This document shows positions 24,265-32,254 of a DNA stretch of 64,000 nt, one piece after another (position 1 is the first letter of the stretch; every line of letters begins with the position of its first letter). The position numbers and the translations under genes are program-made. Source of the DNA: Pseudonocardia hierapolitana (lineage in GTDB: Bacteria > Actinomycetota > Actinomycetes > Mycobacteriales > Pseudonocardiaceae); NCBI RefSeq assembly GCF_007994075.1, contig NZ_VIWU01000001.1:6944001-7008000 (forward strand). The letters run 5' to 3'. Below the pieces are notes generated by a model. It made no database searches. It was not told the DNA's origin and saw only the letters and a list, made by a program, of their open reading frames with translations.

Positions 24265-25293
24265 GTGATTGGACCAGACGCCCCGTACGACGTCCACGAG
24301 ATCCCGGACTTCACGCTGGCCTGCGGCGCCACGCTGCGTCCCGCCCGGATCGCCTACCAGACCTACGGGACGCTCAACGCGGCGAAGGACAACGCGATCG
24401 TCTATCCGACCTGGTACTCGGGCCGCCACTGGGACAACGAGTGGCTCATCGGCGAGGACAAGGCGCTGAACCCCGACCGCTGGTTCATCATCGTCCCGAA
24501 CATGCTCGGCAACGGCCTCTCCTCGTCGCCGTCGAACACACCGCCCCCGTGGGATCGCGCCCGGTTCCCGCAGATCGCGGTGCGGGACAACGTCGCCGCG
24601 CAGCACCGGATCGTCACCGAGGTGTTCGGCATCGAGACGCTGCAGCTCGTGCTCGGCTGGTCGATGGGAGCGGGGCAGACCTACCAGTGGGCGGTCAGCC
24701 ACCCGGAGATGGTCCAGCGGATCCTGCCGTTCTGCGGATCGCCGCGGACCGCGCCGCACAACAAGGTGTTCCTCGACTCGTTGCGCCACGCCCTGCGCGC
24801 CGACGCCGCCTTCGCCGAGGGGTGGTACGAACCCGACGCCCTCCCCGTGCGCGGCCTGCGCGCGTTCGCCCGGATCTACGCGGGCTGGGGCTTCTCGCAG
24901 GCGTTCTACTGGGACGAGGTGTGGCGCGAGCTCGGCCACACCTCCCTGGAGGACTTCGCGGTCGGGTTCTGGGAGGGCTTCTTCCTCGACGGGAGGGACC
25001 CGAACAACCTGCTCACGATGCTCGACACCTGGTGGAACGGCGACGTGGGCGCCACCCCCGGCTTCGCGTCCACCGAGGAGGCCCTCGCTTCCATCCGAGC
25101 ACGGGCGATCGTCATGCCGGCGGAGAAGGACCTCTACTTCCCGCCCGAGGACGAACAGTGGGCCGTCTCGCACATGAAGACCGCCGAGCTGCGGGTGATC
25201 CCCGGTGTCTGGGGGCACTTCGCGGGCGGTGGGGCGAACCCGGTCGACACGGCGTTCATCGACCAGGCGGTCGGGGAGCTCCTCTCGAGGTGA
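24265..25293 (+). CDS. MetX-like alpha/beta hydrolase (homoserine acetyltransferase family)
   Basis: 342 aa alpha/beta hydrolase. The nucleophile elbow is GWSMGAGQ and the opening DFTLACGATLRPARIAYQTYGTLNAAKDNAIVYPTWYSG is characteristic of the homoserine/serine O-acetyltransferase family. PAEKDLYFPPEDEQ carries the acid and GVWGHFAGGGANP the catalytic His. Biosynthetic MetX normally has GGSMGG at the elbow, so this is likely a hydrolase-type paralogue. GTG start at 24265 with CAAGGAGG. It follows formamidase by 61 bp and is probably cotranscribed; a linked amide or ester hydrolysis step is possible. Confidence 0.82.
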   Translation: MIGPDAPYDVHEIPDFTLACGATLRPARIAYQTYGTLNAAKDNAIVYPTWYSGRHWDNEWLIGEDKALNPDRWFIIVPNMLGNGLSSSPSNTPPPWDRARFPQIAVRDNVAAQHRIVTEVFGIETLQLVLGWSMGAGQTYQWAVSHPEMVQRILPFCGSPRTAPHNKVFLDSLRHALRADAAFAEGWYEPDALPVRGLRAFARIYAGWGFSQAFYWDEVWRELGHTSLEDFAVGFWEGFFLDGRDPNNLLTMLDTWWNGDVGATPGFASTEEALASIRARAIVMPAEKDLYFPPEDEQWAVSHMKTAELRVIPGVWGHFAGGGANPVDTAFIDQAVGELLSR

Positions 25294-25331
25294 TCCTTCC
25301 GAACGGGCCGACCCGGAAGCACAATGGGGGG

Positions 25332-26156
25332 ATGGACGGGCGGGAGTCTGTCGGCAGGCGGTACGCCGAGCACCTCACCGATCACGACCTGTTGGTCCTC
25401 ACCGGGGGGCGCGCCGACCAGGTGGCGGCGCTGCGGCGGGAGCCGACCCTGGTGCTGGACCTGCTGGACCGGCCGGGGGTCGCCGACGCGATTGTCGCAG
25501 CGCGGCCGGACGAGGCGGCGCGCTTCCGGTACCTGTCACCGTTCCTCGTGTTCGCCGCGGCGGTGCACCGCGTCGGAAGTTCCCTCGTCGGGCGTCACTA
25601 CGTGGCCGATCGTGCGGGCCCGCGCTCGCGGGTGCCGGTCTTCGACGCGCCGGTCCTGGCGGCGTTCGCCACCGAGCCTGCGCACCGGCTCTTCCTCGCC
25701 GAGCTGCTGGCGTCCTACTCCCGCGTCATGTCGGGGACGGTCTGGCGCCGCGGTGCTCGTGGCTGGCGACGCCAGCGGTGGAACGAGCTCGACCTCCCGC
25801 GCCTCGCCGGCCTGCTCGAGGTCGTGACTCCGGTCGAGCAGCCGGGCGTCTGGCGCCGCATCGGCGACGGTGCCCTGTTCCTCGCCGGGGTGTTCCCCGA
25901 GTACGCGGAGCGGACCATGGGCATGGTCGAGGTCGCGCGGTTGCAGCGCGCCACCGGCCTGCGCCTCGCATCGGCCGACGGCGGCGTCGGCGACCTGCTC
26001 GAGGAGCTGGCCGGACGGGCCTACGAGAAGGCGGGGGCCGGGGTGCCGCGCGGGGTCGTCGAGTCGCCGCGCACGGCACGCCGCGTGCTGACGCTGGTCG
26101 CCGACCGGTACCTGTTCCCGGTCACGATCGACTGGCTGCCGGCGCCCGGGGCCTGA
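25332..26156 (+). CDS. Hypothetical protein, conserved-looking, mainly helical
   Basis: 274 aa without a domain I can name. It opens MDGRESVGRRYAEHLTDHDLLVLTGG, then a long helical body with FRYLSPFLVFAAAVHRVGS, HRLFLAELLASYSRVMSG, a basic segment TVWRRGARGWRRQRWNELD and FLAGVFPEYAERTMGMVEVARLQ. No signal peptide or clear membrane span. RBS GGGGGG directly before the ATG. Codon use and frame bias match its neighbours, so it is a real gene. It converges on the LigD-polymerase gene 10 bp away. Confidence 0.75.
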   Translation: MDGRESVGRRYAEHLTDHDLLVLTGGRADQVAALRREPTLVLDLLDRPGVADAIVAARPDEAARFRYLSPFLVFAAAVHRVGSSLVGRHYVADRAGPRSRVPVFDAPVLAAFATEPAHRLFLAELLASYSRVMSGTVWRRGARGWRRQRWNELDLPRLAGLLEVVTPVEQPGVWRRIGDGALFLAGVFPEYAERTMGMVEVARLQRATGLRLASADGGVGDLLEELAGRAYEKAGAGVPRGVVESPRTARRVLTLVADRYLFPVTIDWLPAPGA

Positions 26157-26166
26157 AGGCACTCGT

Positions 26167-27180
26167 TCAGGGCTTCCGCGCCCGGCTCGGTGCCACGCGC
26201 GGTGGTTCCCCCGGCATCTTGGGGTAGACGGGCGGCCAGGGCGCGTCCATCAGCCCGCCGGCCGTGTCGCGCCGGTGCAGCTCCAGCAGCGGTTCCAGGG
26301 ACTGGCGCTCGGACGACATCTCGGCCCACGGGTCACCGTGCCCGGCGATCCGGGCGGGGACGGTGGCGATGGTGAGCTCGGTCGGTGTGATCGACTCCAG
26401 CTCCCGCCAGTCGAACGGGGTGGACACCTGGCCGTGCGGGTTGGCGCGGACGGACCAGGCGCCGAACACGGTCTTGTGCGGGGCGTTCTGGTTGAAGTCG
26501 ACGAACACGCGGGTGCCGCGTTCCTCCTTCCACCAGGCCGCGGTGATCAGGTCGGGCCGGCGGCGCTCGAGCTCGCGGGCCACGGCGACCGCCGCCGCGC
26601 GCACCGCGTAGCCATCCCAGCGGGGCTGGAGGCGGACGTAGACGTGGATCCCCCGGCTCCCCGTGGTCTTGGGGTGGCCGGCGACGCCGAGCTCGTCGAG
26701 CAGGGCCTTCGTCTCCGCGGCCGCCTCCCGGATCATCGTGAACGTGACGCCGGGGCCCGGGTCGAGGTCGATCCGCAGCTCGTCGGTGTGCGCCGGGTCG
26801 GCGGCGGTCACGGGCCACACGTGGAAGCCGAGGCAGCCCATGTTCACCGCCCACAGGACGTGTGCGAGGTCGACGGCGACCAGCGCGTTGGACGTGGTGC
26901 CGTTCGGCGTCGAGACGACCGTGGTGGTCACCCACGGGTCGGCGGCCGTGGGCGCGACGCGCTTCTGGAAGAACGACGGCCCGCTCGCGCCCTTCGGGAA
27001 GCGCTGCAGGAGCACCGGCCGGCCGCCCATCGCCGCCATGAGCGGCTCCGCGACGGCCAGGTAGTAGCGCGCGAGGTCGAGCTTCGTCTCGCCGCGGGCG
27101 GGGAACAGCACCTTCCCCGGGCTGGTGATCCGCACCTTGCGCCCGGCGATGTCGAGTACCTCGGTGTCGTCCGCGGTCAC
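26167..27180 (-). CDS. Stand-alone LigD-type polymerase/primase domain
   Basis: 337 aa archaeo-eukaryotic-primase-like polymerase as found in LigD for non-homologous end joining. The catalytic metal motif DLDPG has Asp138 and Asp140, TGSRGIHVY spans 173-181, and a third carboxylate is Asp228 in VFVDFNQNAP. His120 (GFHVWP) matches the family position. There is no nuclease or ligase domain attached and no ku gene beside it, so it is one of the separate PolD-like proteins of actinobacteria that add ribonucleotides and fill gaps. GTG start at 27180; a TACGGT box 6 nt upstream suggests a leaderless transcript. Confidence 0.9.
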   Translation of the reverse strand: MTADDTEVLDIAGRKVRITSPGKVLFPARGETKLDLARYYLAVAEPLMAAMGGRPVLLQRFPKGASGPSFFQKRVAPTAADPWVTTTVVSTPNGTTSNALVAVDLAHVLWAVNMGCLGFHVWPVTAADPAHTDELRIDLDPGPGVTFTMIREAAAETKALLDELGVAGHPKTTGSRGIHVYVRLQPRWDGYAVRAAAVAVARELERRRPDLITAAWWKEERGTRVFVDFNQNAPHKTVFGAWSVRANPHGQVSTPFDWRELESITPTELTIATVPARIAGHGDPWAEMSSERQSLEPLLELHRRDTAGGLMDAPWPPVYPKMPGEPPRVAPSRARKP

Positions 27181-27186
27181 GCGGCG

Positions 27187-27192
27187 ACCGTA
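27187..27192 (-). promoter_or_regulatory. -10 box of the leaderless LigD-polymerase gene
   Basis: Minus-strand TACGGT, then CGCCGC, then GTG 27180. TANNNT-N6-start arrangement. Confidence 0.5.
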
Positions 27193-27199
27193 CCGCCGG

Positions 27200-28360
27200 T
27201 CAGGGCATCGGCGCCCTGATCGTGCCCGTGACCTCGCCGAACCCGATCCGGCCGCCGCTCGTACCGGGCGCGGTGGCGGAGATCCTGACCTCGTCGCCGT
27301 CCTGGAGGAACGTGCGCTCCTCGCCCTTCACGGTGACCGGCTCGCGCCCGCCCCAGGTGAGCTCGATGAACGCGCCGCGCTGGTGCTTCTCCGGCCCGGA
27401 GATCGTGCCGGAGGCGAACAGGTCACCGACGCGCGCGGACGCCCCGTTGACGGTCATGTGGGCGAGCATCTGCGCAGCCGACCAGTACATCTCCCGGTAC
27501 GGCGGGCGGGAGACCTCCTCGCCGTTCCACTCCACGAGGAGGTCGATGTCGAGACCCCAGTCCTCGCGCCCGCGCAGGTACGGAAGGGGCTGCGGGTCCT
27601 GCCCGGGCAACGGTACGCGTGCGGCCTCCAGCGCGGCCAGCGGCACCACCCACGGGGAGATCGACGTGGCGAAGCTCTTGCCCAGGTGCGGGCCGAGCGG
27701 CACGTACTCCCACGCCTGCAGGTCGCGGGCGGACCAGTCGTTGAGCAGCACCGCGCCGAAGACGTGCTCGGCGAACTCGTCCACGCCGATGCGGTCGCCG
27801 AGCTGCGACCCGACGCCCACGACGAAGCCCAGCTCGGCCTCGATGTCCAGGCGCCTGCTCGGACCGAACGTGGGTGCGGCCTCGTCGGGGGCCTTGCGCT
27901 GCCCGCACGGCCGCACGACGTCCGTGCCGGAGACGACGACCGTGCCGGCGCGGCCGTGGTAGCCCACGGGCAGGTGCTTCCAGTTGGGCATCAGCGGCTC
28001 GGAGTCGGGGCGGAACAGGCGCCCCAGGTTCGAGGCGTGGTGCTCGGAGGCGTAGAAGTCCACGTAGTCCGCGACCTCGAACGGCAGGTGCATCCGCACA
28101 TCGCCGACCGGGTGCAGGGCGGCGTCCGGGACGTCACCGGCCAGGAGATCCGTGAGCTGCTCCCGTACCCGCGTCCACCGGGACCGGCCCTGCGCCATGA
28201 ACGCGCCCAGCGAGGGTGTCGCGAACACCGGGTCGTCGAGCAGCACGGACAGGTCCACGACGCTGTCGCCGTAGCGCACCCCCACCCGCGGGGTGCCGCC
28301 CGCGGGGGAGAAGACGCCGTAGGGCAGGTTGTCCAACCCGAAGAGGGAGGCGTCGGTCAT
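27200..28360 (-). CDS. fahA: Fumarylacetoacetase
   Basis: Last step of homogentisate catabolism: hydrolysis of fumarylacetoacetate to fumarate and acetoacetate. 386 aa with an FAH N-terminal domain (FGLDNLPYGVFSP) and catalytic domain (YVDFYASEHHASNLGRLFRP, LPVGYHGRAGTVVVSGTDVVRPCGQ, LDIEAELGFVVG, LLNDWSARDLQAWEYVPLGPHLGKSFATSISPWVVP, FASGTISGPE). The Glu/Asp metal ligands in the DIEAELGFVVG and NDWSARD motifs are present. The ATG at 28360 overlaps the hmgA stop by 4 bp. Sizes and motifs are normal. Confidence 0.95.
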   Translation of the reverse strand: MTDASLFGLDNLPYGVFSPAGGTPRVGVRYGDSVVDLSVLLDDPVFATPSLGAFMAQGRSRWTRVREQLTDLLAGDVPDAALHPVGDVRMHLPFEVADYVDFYASEHHASNLGRLFRPDSEPLMPNWKHLPVGYHGRAGTVVVSGTDVVRPCGQRKAPDEAAPTFGPSRRLDIEAELGFVVGVGSQLGDRIGVDEFAEHVFGAVLLNDWSARDLQAWEYVPLGPHLGKSFATSISPWVVPLAALEAARVPLPGQDPQPLPYLRGREDWGLDIDLLVEWNGEEVSRPPYREMYWSAAQMLAHMTVNGASARVGDLFASGTISGPEKHQRGAFIELTWGGREPVTVKGEERTFLQDGDEVRISATAPGTSGGRIGFGEVTGTIRAPMP

Positions 28361-29553
28361 CGGGCCGGCCCCCGCCCCGCCCAGCTCCAGGCGTAGGCGG
28401 GATCCTCGGCTGCGATGCCGCCCTCGCCCAGCTCGAGGGGCCGGAACGTGTCGACCATGACGGCCAGCTCGTCGAAGAACTCCGCGCCCAGCGACCGCTC
28501 CACCGCGCCGGGCTGCGGGCCGTGGCTGTGCCCGCCCGGATGCAGGCTGATCGAGCCCTGCCCGATGCCCGATCCCTTGCGGGCCTCGTAGTCGCCGCCG
28601 CAGTAGAACATCACCTCGTCGGAGTCGACGTTGGAGTGGTAGTAGGGCACCGGCACCGCCAGGGGGTGGTAGTCCACCTTGCGCGGCACGAAGTTGCAGA
28701 TCACGAAGTTGTTCGCCTCGAACACCTGGTGCACGGGCGGCGGCTGGTGCACCCGGCCGGTGATCGGTTCGAAGTCGCTCACGTTGAAGGTGTACGGGTA
28801 GAGGCAGCCGTCCCAGCCCACCACGTCGAAGGGGTGGGTCGGGTAGACGTGGCGGGTACCGGTGACGCCGCGGGAGCCGCGGTGCTTCACCAGCACCTCG
28901 ACGTCCGTTCCCTCGACGAGGAACGGCTCGCCGGGCCCGTGCAGGTCCCGCTCGCAGTAGGGCGCGTGCTCCAGCAGCTGCCCGTAGCGCGAGAGGTAGC
29001 GCTTCGGCGGCGCGATGTGGGAGTTCGCCTCGATGGCGTAGAGCCGCAGCGGGTCCGAGCCGGTGGGGACCCACCGGTGGGTCGTGGCCCGGGGGAGGAG
29101 CACGTAGTCGCCCTGTCGCGCCGTGAGCACGCCGAACACGGTCTCGACGGTCGCCGCTCCCGACTCCACGTACACGCACTCGTCGCCGATGGCGTTGCGG
29201 TACAGCGGGGAGGGCTGGCCGGCCGCGACGTAGGAGATCCGCACGTCGGCGTTGCCCAGCACCAGCCTCCGTCCGGTGACCGCGTCGGCGGCCTTCCAGT
29301 CCTCCCCGACCAGGTCGTGCAGCTTGAGGTGGCGGGGCAGCAGCGGGCGGTTCTCGGTCAGCGCCTGGTCGGGCAGCTCCCACGGTGAGGCGTCGACGAG
29401 CGCCGAGGGCACGCCGCGGTGGTAGAGGAGGGCGGAGTCTGAGGAGAAGCCCTCCTCGCCCATCAGCTCCTCGTAGTAGAGGCCCCCGTCGGGGGTGCGG
29501 TGCTGGGTGTGCCGCTTGGGCGGGATGTCACCGACTCGCCGGTAGTAGGCCAT
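28357..29553 (-). CDS. hmgA: Homogentisate 1,2-dioxygenase
   Basis: Fe(II) ring-cleavage dioxygenase converting homogentisate to maleylacetoacetate. 398 aa. The N-terminus is MAYYRRVGDIPPKRHTQHR. The cupin core includes GDYVLLPRATTHRWVPTG, NFVPRKVDYHPLAVPVPYYHSNVDSDEVMFYCGGDYEARKGSGIGQGSISLHPGGHSHGPQPGAVE with the His/Glu iron ligands near the end. It is coupled to fahA by ATGA and lies downstream of an FAD hydroxylase. No maleylacetoacetate isomerase gene is in the cluster; actinobacteria often use a mycothiol-dependent one elsewhere. Confidence 0.94.
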   Translation of the reverse strand: MAYYRRVGDIPPKRHTQHRTPDGGLYYEELMGEEGFSSDSALLYHRGVPSALVDASPWELPDQALTENRPLLPRHLKLHDLVGEDWKAADAVTGRRLVLGNADVRISYVAAGQPSPLYRNAIGDECVYVESGAATVETVFGVLTARQGDYVLLPRATTHRWVPTGSDPLRLYAIEANSHIAPPKRYLSRYGQLLEHAPYCERDLHGPGEPFLVEGTDVEVLVKHRGSRGVTGTRHVYPTHPFDVVGWDGCLYPYTFNVSDFEPITGRVHQPPPVHQVFEANNFVICNFVPRKVDYHPLAVPVPYYHSNVDSDEVMFYCGGDYEARKGSGIGQGSISLHPGGHSHGPQPGAVERSLGAEFFDELAVMVDTFRPLELGEGGIAAEDPAYAWSWAGRGPAR

Positions 29554-31181
29554 GGTGGTTCTCCTCCCGATCGGGTGGCGCGGGCGAGCGCCGTGCGGAT
29601 CTCCTGGTGCGTGGGGTTGTCGAGGACGGCGGCGACGTGGGCGTCGGGGCGGATGATCCAGACCTCTGCGGGCCGGACGCCGAGGGTGTCGGCGAGGGTG
29701 CCGTCGGGATCGATCTCGTCGAGGCCGAGGACCCGTACCGGCCCGGGCGTGGCCACGGCGGCGGTGCGCGCCGCGTCGGCATCCGCTCCCGGCACGACCA
29801 GCAGCAGGAACCCGTCCCTGGCGAGCTCCCGGAACCGCCGCGCGGGTCGTGGGTGGATACGAGTGCCATGGCCCGTGGCGCCACTCACGACCTGGTGTAC
29901 CGGGACATCGGGGACGAGGATGCCCGGGCCCGGCGGTGGCGTGGCCCCTCGGGGAGGGCGGCCGGCGAACGGCCGGGTGGCGGACGGGGTGGTGAGCGGC
30001 GAGCCGACGTACCAGAACGGCTCGGCGAGGCGCCCCGAGTCGACGAGCGCGCGGGCCGCGGGGTCGTCGGCGGCGCGGGAGAGGACGTCGCGCCGGTGGG
30101 CGGCCGCGGCCTCGTCCTGCGGGACGAGGAAGTCCATCGTCGCCGTGGTGACGGCGATGTTCTCCAGCGCCGCGGCGTGCCGCTCGTCGTGGTAGGTGTC
30201 CAGCAGGGCATCGGGCGCCCACCCGTGCCCGACATACGCGATCTTCCACGCGGCGTTCTCCGCGTCGGCGACGCCGGAGTTGAGCCCGCGGGCCCCGAAC
30301 GGCGAGACCAGGTGCGCCGCGTCGCCCGCGATGAGGATGCGCCCGCAGCGCATGCGGTCGACCAGACGGGAGTGGAAGCGGTAGACCGACTTCCACACGA
30401 TCTCGTAGTCCCGGTCCCCGATGATCGCGCGGATCCGGGCGTCCAGGGCGCCTGATGCGGTCTCCGCGTCGAGGTCGTAGCCGGCGGGCACCTGCCAGTC
30501 GATCCGGAAGGTGGAGTCGGGGCAGGGGTGGATGAGCACCTGACGGCCGGGGTTCCAGGCCGGGTCGAAGTAGAACCGCCGCTCGGTGGCCCATCCGGGC
30601 AGATCCGTGCGGATGTCGCAGATCAGGAACCGGTCGTCGAAGGAGTGGCCCCCGAAGTCCACCCCGAGCAGGCGGCGCAGCTCGTCGCAGCGGGACCCGG
30701 CGCACACGACGAGGTGGTCGCCGCGCAGCCGCGTGCCGTCCGCGCACCGCACGGTGACGCCGGCGCCGTCCTGGTCGATGTGGACGACCTGGTGGCCCCA
30801 GCGCACGTCGACGAGCGGCTCGGCGGCGATGCGCTCGTCGAGGATCTGCTCGGTGCGGCTCTGGGAGATGTTGACGAACGGCGGGAACGCGGGCCGGCCC
30901 GGCTCGGCGAACGTGTAGCTGAACAGCTCCGCGTCGCGGTGGAACGTGCGTGCGGTCGTCCAGGTGACGCCCTCGTCGGCGATGCGGCGGCCCGCGCCGA
31001 CGGCCTCCCAGATGTCGAGGACGTCGCGCTGCTGGCAGATCGCCTTCGACCCGACCGCGTCCCGCGCGGGGCGCTGGTCGAGGACGATCGCCGGGACGCC
31101 CCAGCGGGCGAGCAGCAGGGCGGTGGTCTGCCCGACCGGGCCTGCCCCGAGGACGAGGACCGGGTTCACGGCCGGATTCAT
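29463..31181 (-). CDS. FAD-dependent aromatic hydroxylase (MhpA/phenol hydroxylase class)
   Basis: 572 aa class A flavoprotein monooxygenase. FAD-binding GAGPVG lies at residues 12-17, and the GD motif is GRILIAGDAAHLVSPFGARGLNSGVADAENAAWKIAYV. The C-terminal thioredoxin-like region ends with PVRVLGLDEIDPDGTLADTLG...WIIRPDAHVAAVL. It probably makes homogentisate (for example from a 3-hydroxyphenylacetate-type acid), given coupling to hmgA-fahA and to the metallo-hydrolase (ATGA at 31181). Two oddities: a degenerate palindromic repeat lies inside the coding region at 29846-29894, and the stop at 29463 makes it overlap hmgA by 91 bp, leaving a Ser/Thr/Pro tail unlike the rest. Confidence 0.87.
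   Translation of the reverse strand: MNPAVNPVLVLGAGPVGQTTALLLARWGVPAIVLDQRPARDAVGSKAICQQRDVLDIWEAVGAGRRIADEGVTWTTARTFHRDAELFSYTFAEPGRPAFPPFVNISQSRTEQILDERIAAEPLVDVRWGHQVVHIDQDGAGVTVRCADGTRLRGDHLVVCAGSRCDELRRLLGVDFGGHSFDDRFLICDIRTDLPGWATERRFYFDPAWNPGRQVLIHPCPDSTFRIDWQVPAGYDLDAETASGALDARIRAIIGDRDYEIVWKSVYRFHSRLVDRMRCGRILIAGDAAHLVSPFGARGLNSGVADAENAAWKIAYVGHGWAPDALLDTYHDERHAAALENIAVTTATMDFLVPQDEAAAAHRRDVLSRAADDPAARALVDSGRLAEPFWYVGSPLTTPSATRPFAGRPPRGATPPPGPGILVPDVPVHQVVSGATGHGTRIHPRPARRFRELARDGFLLLVVPGADADAARTAAVATPGPVRVLGLDEIDPDGTLADTLGVRPAEVWIIRPDAHVAAVLDNPTHQEIRTALARATRSGGEPPWPTTGESVTSRPSGTPSTAPPTGASTTRS
29846..29894. repeat. Degenerate copy of a 49-bp palindromic element, inside the hydroxylase gene
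   Basis: Same length as the element at 41096-41144 and roughly 70% identical to it. The flanks match best: GTGG[GATACGAG] on the left and CCACTCACGACCT on the right. In frame it encodes a stretch around VSGATGHGTRIHPRP between the catalytic and C-terminal parts of the hydroxylase. Confidence 0.6.
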
Positions 31182-32176
31182 GACTGGAGCTGGGCCCAGA
31201 CCTCCTGGTCGCGTTCCGCGGTCCAGATGATCGGGCGCTCGATTCCGGACAGCTCGTCCCACAGCCGCGAGACGTCGAAGGGCAGGCAGTGTTCGAAGAT
31301 CGGCCAGTGCCCGTAGTCGTCGACGAGCGCGGCGTGGGTGGCCTCGAAGGCCTCCTTGAGGGTGCCGCCGCGCTCCTGCACGGCGCCGACTTCGCGGATC
31401 ATCACCTGCAGGAAGCCGCGGGTCTGCTCGATGGCGGCGTCGACCTCGGCGCGGCCGCGGCTCACCGCGCCGCGCCCGCCGACGAGCTGCTCGGCGCCGA
31501 GCGCCTTGACCCGGTCGAGGGTGCCGCCCGCCCAGTCGCGGTGGAACGCGTCGCCGGTGTAGAGCGCGGCCTGCGCCTCGACGAGGTCGCCGGCGAAGAG
31601 GATCTTCTGGCGCGGGAGCCATGCGGTGATGTCGCCCTCGGTGTGGCCGCGCCCGTGGTACTGCAGCACGAGGTCGCCGCGGTCGCCGCCGAGGTCGATC
31701 GTGAGCCGGTCGGCGAAGGTGAGGGTCGGCCAGGTGAGCCCGGGCACCGAGTCCGCGCCCTCGGCCAGGCGCGGCATGCGGGCGAACTCGCTCTCCCAGT
31801 CCTCCTTGCCCCGCTCGGCCACGAGCGCGCGGGTGATCTCGTGGGCCACGATGACGTCGGCGTCGAACGCCGACGCGCCGAGGACGCGGACGGCGTGGTA
31901 GTGCGAGAGCACGAGGTAGCGGACCGGCTTGTCGGTGTGCTCGCGCAGGCGGTCGAGCCACTTGCGCGCGGCCACCGGGGTGGCGAGCGCCTCGAAGCAG
32001 ACGAGGAAGTCCTCACCCTCGACGGCCCCGATGTTGGGGTCGCCCTCGGCGGTGAGGGCGTACACGCCGTCGGCCAGGACCTCGAGAGTCTGCGCCTTTA
32101 CGGCGGTGTCGGCGGAGGAGGCGAACGGCTTCGTCTTGTTCGGAGCCTTGTTCGGAGCCTTGTTCGGACCGGCCAC
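31178..32176 (-). CDS. Metallo-beta-lactamase-fold hydrolase with a degenerate metal motif
   Basis: 332 aa MBL-fold protein. The usual HxHxDH is reduced to HYHAVR (LSHYHAVRVLGASAF), so the Asp and third His are missing. The later GHTEGD motif and the ILFAGDLVEAQAALY strand, with its metal Asp, are kept. The N-terminus contains a 4-residue tandem (NKAP NKAP NKTK) from a 12-bp DNA repeat. It opens the homogentisate operon, coupled to the hydroxylase by ATGA. Possible roles are thioester or lactone hydrolysis or an accessory function in aromatic catabolism; catalytic competence with one or two metals is uncertain. Confidence 0.82.
   Translation of the reverse strand: MAGPNKAPNKAPNKTKPFASSADTAVKAQTLEVLADGVYALTAEGDPNIGAVEGEDFLVCFEALATPVAARKWLDRLREHTDKPVRYLVLSHYHAVRVLGASAFDADVIVAHEITRALVAERGKEDWESEFARMPRLAEGADSVPGLTWPTLTFADRLTIDLGGDRGDLVLQYHGRGHTEGDITAWLPRQKILFAGDLVEAQAALYTGDAFHRDWAGGTLDRVKALGAEQLVGGRGAVSRGRAEVDAAIEQTRGFLQVMIREVGAVQERGGTLKEAFEATHAALVDDYGHWPIFEHCLPFDVSRLWDELSGIERPIIWTAERDQEVWAQLQS
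32135..32170 (-). repeat. 12-bp tandem repeat in the metallo-hydrolase 5' end
   Basis: CTTGTTCGGAGC occurs three times head to tail (third copy with one change), encoding NKAP-like repeats on the minus strand. Copy number may vary between strains. Confidence 0.75.
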
Positions 32177-32254
32177 GGTGACGTCCTCCCGGCAAATAAA
32201 AGGTTTAACTACCGGGGACCGTAGAGCCTCGCGGCCATGAACGCCACCCCGGAC

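Noticed and set aside
26152..26171. CCTGAA...TTCAGG hairpin as terminator between convergent genes
   Set aside because: Weak 6-bp stem overlapping both stop regions; not convincing without supporting data.
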